Positions 17,258-28,331 of a stretch of DNA of 32,067 nt are shown here, piece after piece. The DNA comes from an uncultured Clostridia bacterium. Lineage in GTDB: Bacteria > Bacillota > Clostridia > TANB77 > CAG-508. The position numbers and the translations under genes were made by a program. Under the pieces are notes generated by a model that was given only the letters and a program-made list of their open reading frames with translations, did not search any database and had not been told where the DNA came from. Within the stretch, counting starts at the first letter, position 1. Each line of letters starts with the position of its first letter. The stretch covers positions 77,242-109,308 of the forward strand of contig CALXFF010000001.1 of the NCBI GenBank assembly GCA_944387525.1. The letters run 5' to 3'.

Positions 17258-18331
17258 ATGTGGATAAAAAAAATAAAAATAAATAATTTTAGAAATTATA
17301 AAAGTCAAGAAATTAATTTAGAAAAAAATATTAATATTTTTTATGGAGAAAATGCTCAAGGAAAAACTAATATAATAGAAGCTATTTTTTTATCAAGTAT
17401 GGGAAAATCATTTAGAGCCAAAAAAGACAAAGAAATGATTATGCTAGGAGAAGAGAAATCAAATATAGAAATAGAATATGAAAAAACTGATAGAGATGGA
17501 AAAATAAAAATTGAATTAGGAAATAAAAAAATAGTATATATTAATGGAATAAAAATAAAAAAATTAAGCGAATTATTAGGAAAAATAAATGTAGTAATTT
17601 TTACACCAGATGATATTAATATTTTAAAAGGTGGACCTCAAAATAGAAGAAGATTTTTAGATATAATGATTAGTCAGTTAAGACCAAATTATATGTATAA
17701 TTTAAATCTTTATTTAAAAACATTAGAACAAAGAAATAATTATTTAAGACAAATAAGAGAAGAAAATAAAAATGAAAATATGTTAGATATTTGGGATGAA
17801 GAATTATCTAATTATGCAATAAACATATATAATTATAGAAAAGAATTTATAGAAAAAATAAAAAATAAAATAAAAAATATTCATTCAGAAATTACAAATA
17901 ATAAAGAAGAAATTGAAATTGAATATTTAAGTGAGTGTATTTCTAAAGAAAAATATTTAGAATTATTAAAACAAAGAAGAAAATTAGACATTATAAAAGG
18001 TTATACAACAAAAGGAATTCATAGAGATGATTTTAATATATATATAAATAAGAAAGAATTAGGAATTTATGGTTCACAAGGACAACATAGAACTGCAATT
18101 CTTTCATTAAAATTATCAGAATTAAATATTGTAAAAGATGAAATAGGGGAATCACCAATTTTATTATTAGATGATTTTATGTCAGAACTAGATGAAAAAA
18201 GAAGAAAGAATTTTTTAGAAAAAATAAATGATGTACAAGTCATTATAACATGTACGGAAAAAATAGATATTGAAAATAAAGAAATTTTGGTATATAATGT
18301 GAAAAGTGGAGAAGTTAAAAAAGAAAAATAG
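17258..18331 (+). CDS. recF: DNA replication and repair protein RecF
   Basis: A 357-residue SMC-like ATPase. Walker A GENAQGKTNI starts at residue 30; the ABC signature region follows a long coiled coil (about 140-235), and the Walker B segment is PILLLDDFMSELDEKRR. It assists RecA loading at gaps. The start is ATG 17258 because GGAG lies 6 nt upstream and the product begins MWIKKIKINNFRNYKS as in other RecF; an ATG four codons earlier overlaps that ribosome binding site. It ends 12 nt before gyrB, so the two form one operon. Very A-rich codon choice, like its neighbours. Confidence 0.95.
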   Translation: MWIKKIKINNFRNYKSQEINLEKNINIFYGENAQGKTNIIEAIFLSSMGKSFRAKKDKEMIMLGEEKSNIEIEYEKTDRDGKIKIELGNKKIVYINGIKIKKLSELLGKINVVIFTPDDINILKGGPQNRRRFLDIMISQLRPNYMYNLNLYLKTLEQRNNYLRQIREENKNENMLDIWDEELSNYAINIYNYRKEFIEKIKNKIKNIHSEITNNKEEIEIEYLSECISKEKYLELLKQRRKLDIIKGYTTKGIHRDDFNIYINKKELGIYGSQGQHRTAILSLKLSELNIVKDEIGESPILLLDDFMSELDEKRRKNFLEKINDVQVIITCTEKIDIENKEILVYNVKSGEVKKEK

Positions 18332-18343
18332 GAGGATAAATAA

Positions 18344-20272
<1,929 letters not shown>

Positions 20273-20324
20273 TGATTTGGGTGATTTGGGGACGGAGAAA
20301 AAATCATCATTTGGATTAAATAAA

Positions 20325-20788
20325 AAATTTTAATGGCAGACAAAAATATTTGTCTGCCATTAATCATAAAGCTAATAATAATCTTAGCTAAAACTAATAT
20401 ATCTAATATACAAACCTAATATATATTACTATATAAATAAGCCAGCAACCAAACATATTAATCATTCGCTCGACCATTAATACACCACAAGTAACTGTAT
20501 TCATCCTAAAGTAGGACTACTAACAACCACTTCACTTAAAAATCAAGGTTCTAGATATAAAAATAATCTTAGCTCGAATATATTACCTATCATTTGACCA
20601 TATATAAAATATAAAAATAATAAAGAGAATAAAATTTAAATAAAAATATAGCCTACAAACAAATAATATACTCTTATCGCCGACTTATTATCATATATAA
20701 AAATACACAATAATAAATCTTTGTCCGAATATAAATAAACTAATTAATAATCTATTTATATTCTTGGCTCAACTATTATTAACCTTAT
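20325..20788 (-). ncRNA. Candidate minus-strand structured RNA, about 460 nt, unknown family
   Basis: This stretch is bounded on the minus strand by a promoter (TTGTAT 20824-20819, 18-nt spacer, TATAAT 20800-20795) and a strong terminator (20362-20331). Its composition differs from the surroundings: on the minus strand it is G-richer than C, with segments such as GTCGGCGATAAG, GGTCGAGCGAATG and GGTTGCTGGC amid otherwise almost pure A/T. Short self-pairing elements (TCCTA/TAGGA near 20510, AGCTAA/TTAGCT near 20380) are visible, and AGCTAAGATTATT occurs twice. No open frame exists on either strand. I looked for tmRNA, RNase P, SRP and 6S motifs and found none. A decayed gene is the main alternative. 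Confidence 0.35.
20331..20362 (-). terminator. 14-bp hairpin terminator downstream of gyrB, oriented to the minus strand
   Basis: TAATGGCAGACAAA, loop AATA, TTTGTCTGCCATTA: a perfect 14-bp stem. On the minus strand it is followed by AAATTTTTTATTT, a proper T-tract; on the plus strand no T-run follows. It is therefore best read as ending a minus-strand transcript coming from the right, while possibly also stopping gyrB. Confidence 0.65.
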
Positions 20789-20829
20789 ATTATTATTATA
20801 AACAAATCTAAAAAAAATATACAAAAAAA

Positions 20830-21833
20830 TAAAAAAATTTTAAAATTAATTAAAAAATATCTAATTTAATTTTTTTTACTTTATAAAAATGAAATAATAG
20901 AATAAGAATAAAATAGAATAAATTAGAAAAAAATAGAAAATAAAAGTTTTAAATTTTAAAAATTATCCTTAAAATCAATAATAAAGTTTTTTTATTTTTA
21001 ATTAATATAATTTATTAAATAAAAAATAAATTAAAATAAAACGAAAATAATAAAAAATTCAAAAAAATTAGAAAAAAATAGAATAAATTAGAATAAATTA
21101 GAAAAAAATAGATAAAAAAAGTTGATAAATTGTGGAAAACTTATTTCAAAAATTAAAAATAAATAAAAATAAAAATAAAAAATTATATAATAAAATAATA
21201 AAATAAATAATTAATAAAAAATTATAAATAATTTAATAATAAAAATATAAAAATTGAATAATAAAATAAAAATTATAAAAAATAGTAAATTAAAAAAATA
21301 TATAAAATAATATTTTAAAAAAGTAATTGAAAGTAAAAATAAAAAAATTAAATTTTAAAATGTAGAAAAATTAAAATATGATTTTAAATTAAAAAAGAAT
21401 AAAGTAAAGATTTAAAAATCAAAAAATTATATATTAAAAGGAGAAGGGCATCATGAAAAATAAGATTAGATAATACTATATTACCAAGAAAAATATGAAA
21501 ATTATAAATATACATAAAACAAAAAATGATAATTGAAATAAAAATTTTATATATTAAAATAAAACAATTAAAATAGAATAAAGATAAAAAAAGAATTTTA
21601 AAAATAAATAGCATAAATAAACAACAAACTTCTACGCTTTAAATAAAAACAAAAGTATGAAGAATAAATTTAAATACGAAAAAAAATACAAGAAAAATAG
21701 TTTACATATTTGAGAAAAAATAAAGAAGAAATTAGAAATAAAAAGGTTTACAAAATTGAAAAGTTTAATATCAAATTTTATATATTTAATAGATAAAGAA
21801 ATAAAAATGTCGAACAATGACGAACGATTTTTC
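20830..21833. other. A-rich gap before the TraC-like gene; no gene recognised
   Basis: Almost pure A/T with strong A excess on the plus strand. It contains repeat copy B (20966-21142). At 21453-21473 a seven-codon frame (ATG to TAA) sits behind AAAAGGAGAAGGG; the AGAAGGGCATCA stretch also occurs within the Rpn gene (from about 22868), so it may be a scrap of a decayed relative. Nothing else gene-like was seen. Confidence 0.4.
20966..21142 (+). repeat. Dispersed ~175-bp repeat, copy B
   Basis: It has the same order of elements as copies A, C and D, with one extra AATAAATTAG unit. It ends GTTGATAAATTGTGGAAAAC; the DnaA-box-like TGTGGAAAA is at 21131-21139. The next gene on the plus strand starts about 770 nt downstream. 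Confidence 0.7.
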
Positions 21834-21881
21834 TTGACAAAAAATGGAAGATAATGTAAAATGATTTTGCTTCCATTTTTT
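21834..21881 (+). promoter_or_regulatory. Promoter of the TraC-like gene with overlapping 12-bp inverted repeat
   Basis: Consensus TTGACA (21834-21839), a 17-nt spacer and TAAAAT (21857-21862). An exact 12-bp inverted repeat, AAAAAATGGAAG (21839-21850) and CTTCCATTTTTT (21870-21881), flanks the -10 box and reaches the expected start of transcription. A CGAACAATGACGAACGAT near-repeat lies just upstream (21811-21828). The layout fits a repressor operator; alternatively a hairpin followed by T residues could act as an early terminator. Confidence 0.65.
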
Positions 21882-21910
21882 ATAAATCAAAATGAAAGGA
21901 GGAAAATAAA

Positions 21911-22483
21911 ATAAAGGAAAAATCAGTTCAAGAAATTTTACCAATTAAAAAAATTTATGAAAATGGAATTATTGAAATGAAAAATAATAAATATATAAAA
22001 ATATTAAAAATAATTCCAATAAATTATAATTTAAAATCCGATTTAGAAAAAGAATCAATTTTAAATTCTTATAAAATTTTTTTAAAAACTTGTAATTTTA
22101 ATATTCAAATTTTAATTCAAAGTAGTAAAGAAAATTTAGAAAAAAATATTTTAAATATTCAAAAAAATATCCAAAAAAAAGAAAATAAATTTTTAAAAAA
22201 TATTTCAGATGAATATATTAAATATATAAAAAATATGAATCTAACAAAAAAATCATCAACTAAAAATTTTTATATTATTTTATCAAATGAAAAATTAAAA
22301 GGAATTGAATATGTTGAATCTTTTGAAATTATAAAAAATGATTTAAAAGAAAAATATTTTAAAGTTAAAGACTGTTTATCAAGATGTGGAAATTCGGTAA
22401 TAGAAATAAATACGAAAAAAGAAATATTAAAAATATTATTTTCTTTTTTAAACACCAGAAAAGATATACAAAAAAATAAATAA
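21911..22483 (+). CDS. TraC-like type IV secretion protein (VirB4 N-terminal-domain type)
   Basis: It has 190 codons if started at ATA 21911, or 168 from the first ATG (21977). The in-frame upstream codons read KEKSVQEILPIKKIYENGIIE and join directly to MKNNKYIKILKIIPINYNLKS, the recognisable start of the TraC-like proteins that precede VirB4 in Gram-positive conjugative systems. AAAGGAGG (21896-21903) lies 7 nt before ATA and 73 nt before the ATG, so ATA fits as start. A strong promoter lies at 21834-21862. No membrane helix is visible; the protein is probably cytoplasmic and partners the VirB4 ATPase. An Rpn gene sits between it and virB4. Composition is very Lys/Asn/Ile-rich. Family call by resemblance only. 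Confidence 0.65.
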   Translation: MKEKSVQEILPIKKIYENGIIEMKNNKYIKILKIIPINYNLKSDLEKESILNSYKIFLKTCNFNIQILIQSSKENLEKNILNIQKNIQKKENKFLKNISDEYIKYIKNMNLTKKSSTKNFYIILSNEKLKGIEYVESFEIIKNDLKEKYFKVKDCLSRCGNSVIEINTKKEILKILFSFLNTRKDIQKNK

Positions 22484-22514
22484 AAATTAAATTAAAAAGA
22501 AAGAAGGAAAAAAT

Positions 22515-23426
22515 ATGGATAAAAAAATAAATCAAAAAAAGGAAAAAAATATAAAAGAAAATAAAAAATTTAAAATGTTAAATCCAAAAACAGATATAGT
22601 ATTTCAAATGCTATTCTCATCAGTAAATCCGGAAATAACAAAAGGATTAATTTCATCTATGATCGATGAAAAAATAACAAGTATAGAATTAGATTTAAAT
22701 AAACAATTAATAAAAAATACAGTAGATGATAAAATAGAAATATTAGATTTAAGAGCAAAAATAAATAATAGTATAGAATGTGAAATAGAAATGCAAATGT
22801 TATATGCAAATAATTTTATACCAAGACTATTATATTATTGGTCTAAAATATATTCCCAACAATTAAAAGAAGGGCATCACTATGATGAATTAAACAAAGC
22901 AATATGTATAGCAATAATAAACGAAAAAATACCAAATCTAAAAGAACTACAAGCACATACTAAATGGCAAATAAGAGAAGAAAAAACTCATACAAAAATA
23001 TTGACAGATAAATTAGAAATACATATAATAGAGATACCAAAGGCAATAAAAGAATATAGAAACAATAAAGGAAATGAAGTATTACAATGGATGATGTTTC
23101 TAAACGAGCCAGAAAGTATGGAGGTAGAAGAAATCATGAAAGAAAATAAAGAAATAGAGCAAGCAAAAATAACATTGAGAGAATTAAGTGAAGAGGAAGA
23201 AAATCAAAGAATAGCTGAATTGAGAGAAAAACATATATTAGATATACAGGATATATATGAAACTGGAATTGAAAGAGGTAGAATAGAAGGAGAAAAAATG
23301 GGAAAAAAAGAAGAAAAAATTAATATTACAAAAAAATTACTAGATATGAATGTAACAATTGAAAAAATAGTAGAAATAACAGGATTGACAAAAGAAGAAA
23401 TAGAAAAAATAAAAAAAGAAAAATAA
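22515..23426 (+). CDS. Rpn family PD-(D/E)XK nuclease / putative transposase
   Basis: A 303-residue protein. The N-terminal part has NPKTDIVFQMLFSS, then ILDLRAKINNSIECEIEMQM (in part DLRAKINN, ECEIEMQM), which gives the D...ExQ-type catalytic core of Rpn/PDDEXK proteins, followed by YYWSKIYSQQLKEGHHYDEL and the IAIINEKIP segment. The C-terminus has a charged helical stretch (GIERGRIEGEKMGKKEEKIN) and a DMNVTIEKIVEITGLTKEEIEKIKK tail typical of the family. Rpn proteins in E. coli are DNA endonucleases that promote RecA-independent recombination. It lies between the TraC-like and VirB4 genes, which normally adjoin, so it may be an insertion there. AAGAAGGAAAAAAT precedes the ATG. It encodes fewer Lys/Asn homopolymers than its neighbours. 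Confidence 0.85.
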   Translation: MDKKINQKKEKNIKENKKFKMLNPKTDIVFQMLFSSVNPEITKGLISSMIDEKITSIELDLNKQLIKNTVDDKIEILDLRAKINNSIECEIEMQMLYANNFIPRLLYYWSKIYSQQLKEGHHYDELNKAICIAIINEKIPNLKELQAHTKWQIREEKTHTKILTDKLEIHIIEIPKAIKEYRNNKGNEVLQWMMFLNEPESMEVEEIMKENKEIEQAKITLRELSEEEENQRIAELREKHILDIQDIYETGIERGRIEGEKMGKKEEKINITKKLLDMNVTIEKIVEITGLTKEEIEKIKKEK

Positions 23427-23873
23427 AAAAATTAAATAATATAAATTTTTCATAAACACAAAATTTAATTAAATTTTAATGTAATTTTTTCTGAAATTTT
23501 TATCAATATTTAAATTATAAAATAATTAATTATTTTTGTTTCAAATAAAAATCCTAAAAATCAAATTTAAAGTAATTTTATTTTTAACTAATATAATTTA
23601 TTAAATAAAAAATAAATTAAAATAAAAAGAAAATAATGAAAAATTCAAAAAAATTAGAAAAAAATAGAATAAATTAGAAAAAAATAGATAAAAAAAGTTG
23701 ATAAATTGTGGAAAACATATTCTAAAAATAAAAAATACAGGAAAATAAAATATTAAATTTTAATAATATTTAATAAATTATAAAAAATAAATATAATTTT
23801 AATAAAAATTATAAAAAAATAATATAAAAATATAAATTAAAATTAATTAATATAAAAATAATATAAAAACTAA
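23427..23873. other. A-rich gap between Rpn gene and virB4
   Basis: No gene seen. It holds repeat copy C (23550-23717) and then near-pure A/T up to the AAAGGAGG of virB4 (23874-23880). No clear promoter was found for virB4. Confidence 0.45.
23550..23717 (+). repeat. Dispersed ~175-bp repeat, copy C
   Basis: Closest to copy B: they share the run AAATTCAAAAAAATTAGAAA, the ATAGATAAAAAAAGTTGATA run and ATTGTGGAAAAC. DnaA-box-like TGTGGAAAA is at 23707-23715. It lies 170 nt before the virB4 start. Confidence 0.7.
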
Positions 23874-23887
23874 AAGGAGGAATTAAT

Positions 23888-25730
23888 ATAAAAATATTTA
23901 AAGAGAAAAATAAAAATAAAAATGAAAAAAATAAATTAAAATTTAAAGAAGGAGTTTTTTCAGACATTGATAAAATATCTCCAGCATATATAAATTTGCA
24001 AAATCCAAAATATATAGAAATTGATAATTTATATTATGCAGGATTAATAGTTGTAAATTATTATAGAGAACAAACAGACCTATTATTAAAAAGTTTAATT
24101 GAAACAAATATTAATATGAACATTAGTATTTTTTATGAAAGACAAGATGCATATAAAACAATTAAAGATTTAACATATCATATAGGAAACGTTGGAGTAG
24201 AGATAAAAGAAACAAATCAAAATAGACAAGACATTGACATAGCAGCTTATACATACAATGATGCTAAATATATAAGAAAAGAAATACAAATAAATAATGA
24301 AGATATATATTTTTTATATACATATATAATAGTTTATACAAATGAAATAAAAGAGCTAGAATATTATCTTAATAAAGTAGAGGGAATAACACAAAGTAAA
24401 GGTATGCAAACAAGAAGAGCAAATTTTAGACAAGATGATTTATTTTTTACAACATTACCATTCATGGAAAACAAAGAAAAAATAAAAGAATCAGCAAAAA
24501 GAAATATACTAACTTCAGGATTGGTATGCACATATCCATTTATTTCATCAAACATATTTGATGAAGAAGGAATATTTATTGGAACAAATATATATAATAA
24601 TTCTTTAGTTTTTATAGATAGATATAATACAAAAAAATATAAAAATGCCAATATGTGTATTTTTGGGACAAGCGGTGCAGGAAAATCTTTTTATACAAAA
24701 TTATTAATACTAAGGTATAGACTAATGCGGAATAAGACAATACATTATTGATCCAGATAGAGAATATACAAATTTGTGCAATGAACTAAAAGGTACACAA
24801 ATAAAAATTGGTCCAAATTCTGATACATATATAAATATAATGGAAATAAGAAAAGAAAGTATTGAAGAAGGAGAAAGTGGATATCTAGCAACAAAGCTAA
24901 GTAAATTAATCGGATTTTTCAATTTGATTTTTGGAGAATTAAATGAAGAAGAAAAAGCAATTCTAGAAGAAAAACTAATTGAAACATATAATTTAAAAGG
25001 AATAACTTTTAATGATGACAGTTTATATATAAATCCAAAAAAGAAAATATTTAAAAAAGAAAAAAATATGCCGTTATTAGAAGATTTATACAATGTACTA
25101 GGTAAAGATGAAAAAACAAAAAAATTTCAAATAAAATTAATTCCATTTGTAAAAGGTTCAATGAAATTTTTTAATAACTATACCAACTGCGAATTAAATA
25201 ATAATTTAGTAGTTGCAGATGTATATGACTTAGGAGAAGAAAATTTAAAATACGGAATGTGCCTTTTCGTGGACATTTTTTGGGATAAGATTAAAGAAAA
25301 TAGAAACGAAAAAAAGGCAATCTACCTAGACGAAATATGGAGATTAATAGGGGTAACTTCTAATAAAGAAGTGGCTAGTTTTATATATAAAATATTTAAA
25401 ACAATAAGAAAATATGGAGGAAGTGGAGTAGCAATAACACAAGATATTTCAGACATTTTTAGTCTAGAGAATGGAACATATGGAAAAAGTATTTTAAATA
25501 ATTCAAGTATAAAAACATTCTTTGCTTTAGAAGAAGAAAATATAAAAATATTAGCTGAATATGCAAATTTATCAGAAAAAGAAAAAGTAGAAATTAAATC
25601 TTTAAAAAGAGGAGAATGTCTAATGTTTGTTGGAGAAGATCATATATTAACAAAAGTAGATTGTAGTGAATTAGAAAAACAGATAGTAGAAGGTGGAACA
25701 AAAAATGAAAACGATAATAACAGCTATTGA
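23888..25730 (+). CDS. VirB4-type secretion ATPase, requiring a +1 shift at a CGG codon
   Basis: Two overlapping frames make one VirB4. The first holds the N-terminal domain and Walker A GTSGAGKSF (260-268) and ends ...LRYRLM. Skipping one base (C at 24728) continues GIRQYIIDPDREYTNLC, the expected next motif. The second frame carries Walker B AIYLDEIWRL (D481, E482) and GGSGVAITQDISD. The joined product is 613 residues. The zero-frame codon at the shift is CGG; reading straight on gives a stop after six more codons. The start is placed at ATA 23888: AAAGGAGG lies 7 nt upstream, conserved-looking residues precede the first alternative (TTG 23996), and no ATG is available. The ATPase would energise pilus assembly or substrate transfer. 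Either recoded or a recent pseudogene. Confidence 0.8.
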
Positions 25731-27474
25731 TAATCCAAAAATATTTAATGAAATAAAAAAAAATGAAAATATAAAAATAGTAGGAAAAGATTTAATATAT
25801 AAAGAAGCAGTTTTAGAAATATTAGAAAAAAATAAAAATATAGATTTAATTATTTTATATGAAAAAATATTAGGAGAAATTAATTTTTTTGAATTAATTA
25901 AAAAAATAAAAAATATAAATAAAAAAATAAAAATAATTATAATATTAGAAAATAAAAATGAAAAATTAGAAAATAAATTAAAAAAAATAAATATAAAAAA
26001 TATTTATTTAAAAAATAAAATTAATTCAAAAAAAATAATAGAAATAATTAATGAAAAAAATATAAATAAATATATTAAAAATAAAAAAACAGAAAAAAAT
26101 AATAAAAAAATAAATAAAAATAAAACAGAAAAAAATAAATTTATAAAAAGTAAAAATAAAAGAAGAAAAGAAAAAATAGCAAATATAAAGAAATATTTTT
26201 TTCAAAGTTTAAAAGAAATGAAGAATAAATTTTTTTTAATAAAAAAATACATACAAAATTTTATAAACAAATTTTTAGATTCGAAATTTTCAAAATTGAA
26301 AGGAATAAAATTAAAAAACAAAAGTAAACATAACGAAAAAAAGAAAAATGAGACAATATTAATTTTAGGAAATGAAAAAAGTGGGAAAACATTAGTATCC
26401 CTATTATTAGCTCAAAAGTTAGAAAAACAAAATAACAAAATTTCAATAATAAATTTAAGTAATAATACAAAAAATAGAAAGAAGTATAATAAGTTATGGT
26501 ATATCAAAAAAGAAATTGAAGATGATTTAAAAATATATAATAGTAAAACTTTAATTTTAAATTTTTTAAAAAATTCAAAGTTAGAAAACAGAAAAATTGA
26601 CAATACAAAAAATAAAAAAATTAAAGAATTAAAAAAACCAAAAAAAGAAATAAATAATAAAGAAAAAAATAAAATAAGAAAAATAAAAAAATTAAATAAT
26701 AATAAATTAAAAAATAATAAAAAAATAGAAAATAAAAAACAAAAAAATATAAAAAAAATAAAAATTAAGATAAATAAAATATTAAAAAAATATACATTAA
26801 AAAATAATAAAAAAGAAAAAAATAATAAAAAAATAAAAATTAAATTAAATAAAAATAAATTAATTAAAAAATATAAATTAAAAATAAATAAAAAATATAA
26901 TAATAAAATAAATAAATATTTAAAAAATAAAAAAACAGAAAAAAATAAAATTGAAAATAAAAAAATATTAAAAAGAATAAAAAATAATTTATCAAAAAGA
27001 TTAAATAAAAATATAAATTACTACTCAAATTTTAATTTTATAAAAAAATATGAAAAAGCAACTTACAAAAATTATAAAGAAATAACAATAAACATAATAT
27101 TAAAAATTATTAAAATGATTAAGAAAGAAACAAGATATACAATAATAGAATTAAACTCATCAGAAAATATTAAATTAACAAATGAAATTATAAAAAATAC
27201 AAATAAAATTATAATTTTAATAGAAGCTAATTACTTAGGCATTAAAAGAGGACAGGAAATTTTAGAAAGATTGGAAGATGAAAAATATTTAAACAAAAAA
27301 GGTTTACATATCATATTTAATAAAATAGAAAAAAGTAAGATTAGTAATAAAATTTTAGAAGAGATTTTTAAAGATTATAAAATTATAGGAAACATAATGT
27401 TTAATAGAAATTTTACCAGAAATTCTTTTAATTCAATCTTAAAAAGCAAAAATAAAGTAAATTTAAGAATTTAG
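25705..27474 (+). CDS. CpaE/MinD-like P-loop protein with receiver-like N-terminus and Lys/Asn-rich insert
   Basis: A 589-residue protein. Residues 1-115 resemble a receiver-like alpha/beta domain (MKTIITAIDNPKIFNEIKK, then VKE-type strands such as IDLIILYEKILGEINFFELI). A P-loop GNEKSGKT is at 222-229 after the strand ETILIL. From about 255 to 440 the sequence is nearly all Lys, Asn, Ile, Glu and Leu. The end (TRYTIIELNSS, IIILIEANYLGIKRGQEIL, LHIIFNKIEKS) resembles the C-terminal half of CpaE/TadZ/MinD ATPases. The ATG 25705 follows AAGGTGG and overlaps the virB4 end by 26 bp, so it is co-translated with the secretion ATPase. A role in placing or regulating the apparatus is inference. Near-total A/T codon use hints at relaxed selection in the insert. 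Confidence 0.6.
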   Translation: MKTIITAIDNPKIFNEIKKNENIKIVGKDLIYKEAVLEILEKNKNIDLIILYEKILGEINFFELIKKIKNINKKIKIIIILENKNEKLENKLKKINIKNIYLKNKINSKKIIEIINEKNINKYIKNKKTEKNNKKINKNKTEKNKFIKSKNKRRKEKIANIKKYFFQSLKEMKNKFFLIKKYIQNFINKFLDSKFSKLKGIKLKNKSKHNEKKKNETILILGNEKSGKTLVSLLLAQKLEKQNNKISIINLSNNTKNRKKYNKLWYIKKEIEDDLKIYNSKTLILNFLKNSKLENRKIDNTKNKKIKELKKPKKEINNKEKNKIRKIKKLNNNKLKNNKKIENKKQKNIKKIKIKINKILKKYTLKNNKKEKNNKKIKIKLNKNKLIKKYKLKINKKYNNKINKYLKNKKTEKNKIENKKILKRIKNNLSKRLNKNINYYSNFNFIKKYEKATYKNYKEITINIILKIIKMIKKETRYTIIELNSSENIKLTNEIIKNTNKIIILIEANYLGIKRGQEILERLEDEKYLNKKGLHIIFNKIEKSKISNKILEEIFKDYKIIGNIMFNRNFTRNSFNSILKSKNKVNLRI

Positions 27475-27971
27475 TTGAAAGCAAATAAAATAAATTTAAA
27501 AATCATAATAAATATAATTTAAAAAATAAAAAGAAAAAATTAATTAAAGTTATTAGAATATTAAATTAAATAATTAAATTTAAATAACTAAAAAATAATA
27601 AATATTAATTAATAAAAAAATAATTAATAATAAAAATAAAAAAGTAAAAAAATTATAAAAAATAAATATAATAAATAATAAAATAAAAAAATATATAATA
27701 ATTAATAAAAAATAAATAATTAATTAAATTATTAAAAAATAATTAAATAAATTAATAATAAATAATTTAATTTTAAAATTAAATTATATAAATTCTTAAA
27801 ATAAAATAAATTTATAAATCATATAATTTAAATCATATTTTTTAAAAAAATAATAAAGCATTTTAAATTACAAATAATTAAAGTGAATATAAATAATATA
27901 AAAAGAATAGACATAATTTTGGACATGTCTAAAAATTTGGACAAAAGAAAATAAATATAAAAAATACAATT

Positions 27972-28185
27972 AAAGAATCAAAAAACAAAAAGACGACAAG
28001 GAAATATACAAAATATGACAATAAAATACTTGAAAAACTATAAGCCAAAAGACTAGGCGTTAAAAGGTTATAAGAAATTTTAAGTAGTTCGATAAGAATA
28101 GAAAAGTTTCAAATACCAACTTTACATAGTATTGATGATGTAAAATAAAAACTTATTGAAATAAAGAATAAGAATATAAGAAATT
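27972..28185 (+). pseudogene. Possible remnant of a decayed gene
   Basis: Segments in one frame between TAA codons (KKTTRKYTKYDNKILEKL / AKRLGVKRL / EILSSSIRIEKFQIPTLHS) read like a helix-rich DNA-binding protein, and the nucleotides contain more G and C than the flanks. No homologue is recognised. The frame has no start codon. Low confidence. Confidence 0.25.
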
Positions 28186-28331
28186 GAGAATACAAATAAA
28201 CATAAAATTTAATATGAATTTGGAAATTTTTTTATATGCAATAGACAAAAAAATAAAATAGAAAAAACATAAAAAAGAAGAATGAAAAAATAAATTAAAG
28301 ATAAAAAAATAGATAATAAAAATATAATAGT

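Noticed and set aside
20273..20310. GATTTGGG tandem and TTTGGGGACGG motif after gyrB, reminiscent of REP-type sequences
   Set aside because: Single short occurrence without a clear palindrome or a second copy in the window.
21453..21473. Seven-codon frame behind a ribosome-binding-site-like sequence
   Set aside because: Too short to support, no downstream gene to regulate; may be a scrap of an Rpn-like gene.
21384..21817. Two minus-strand open frames rich in Phe, Ile and Leu
   Set aside because: Artefacts of A-rich plus-strand DNA read in reverse; no start signals or family features.
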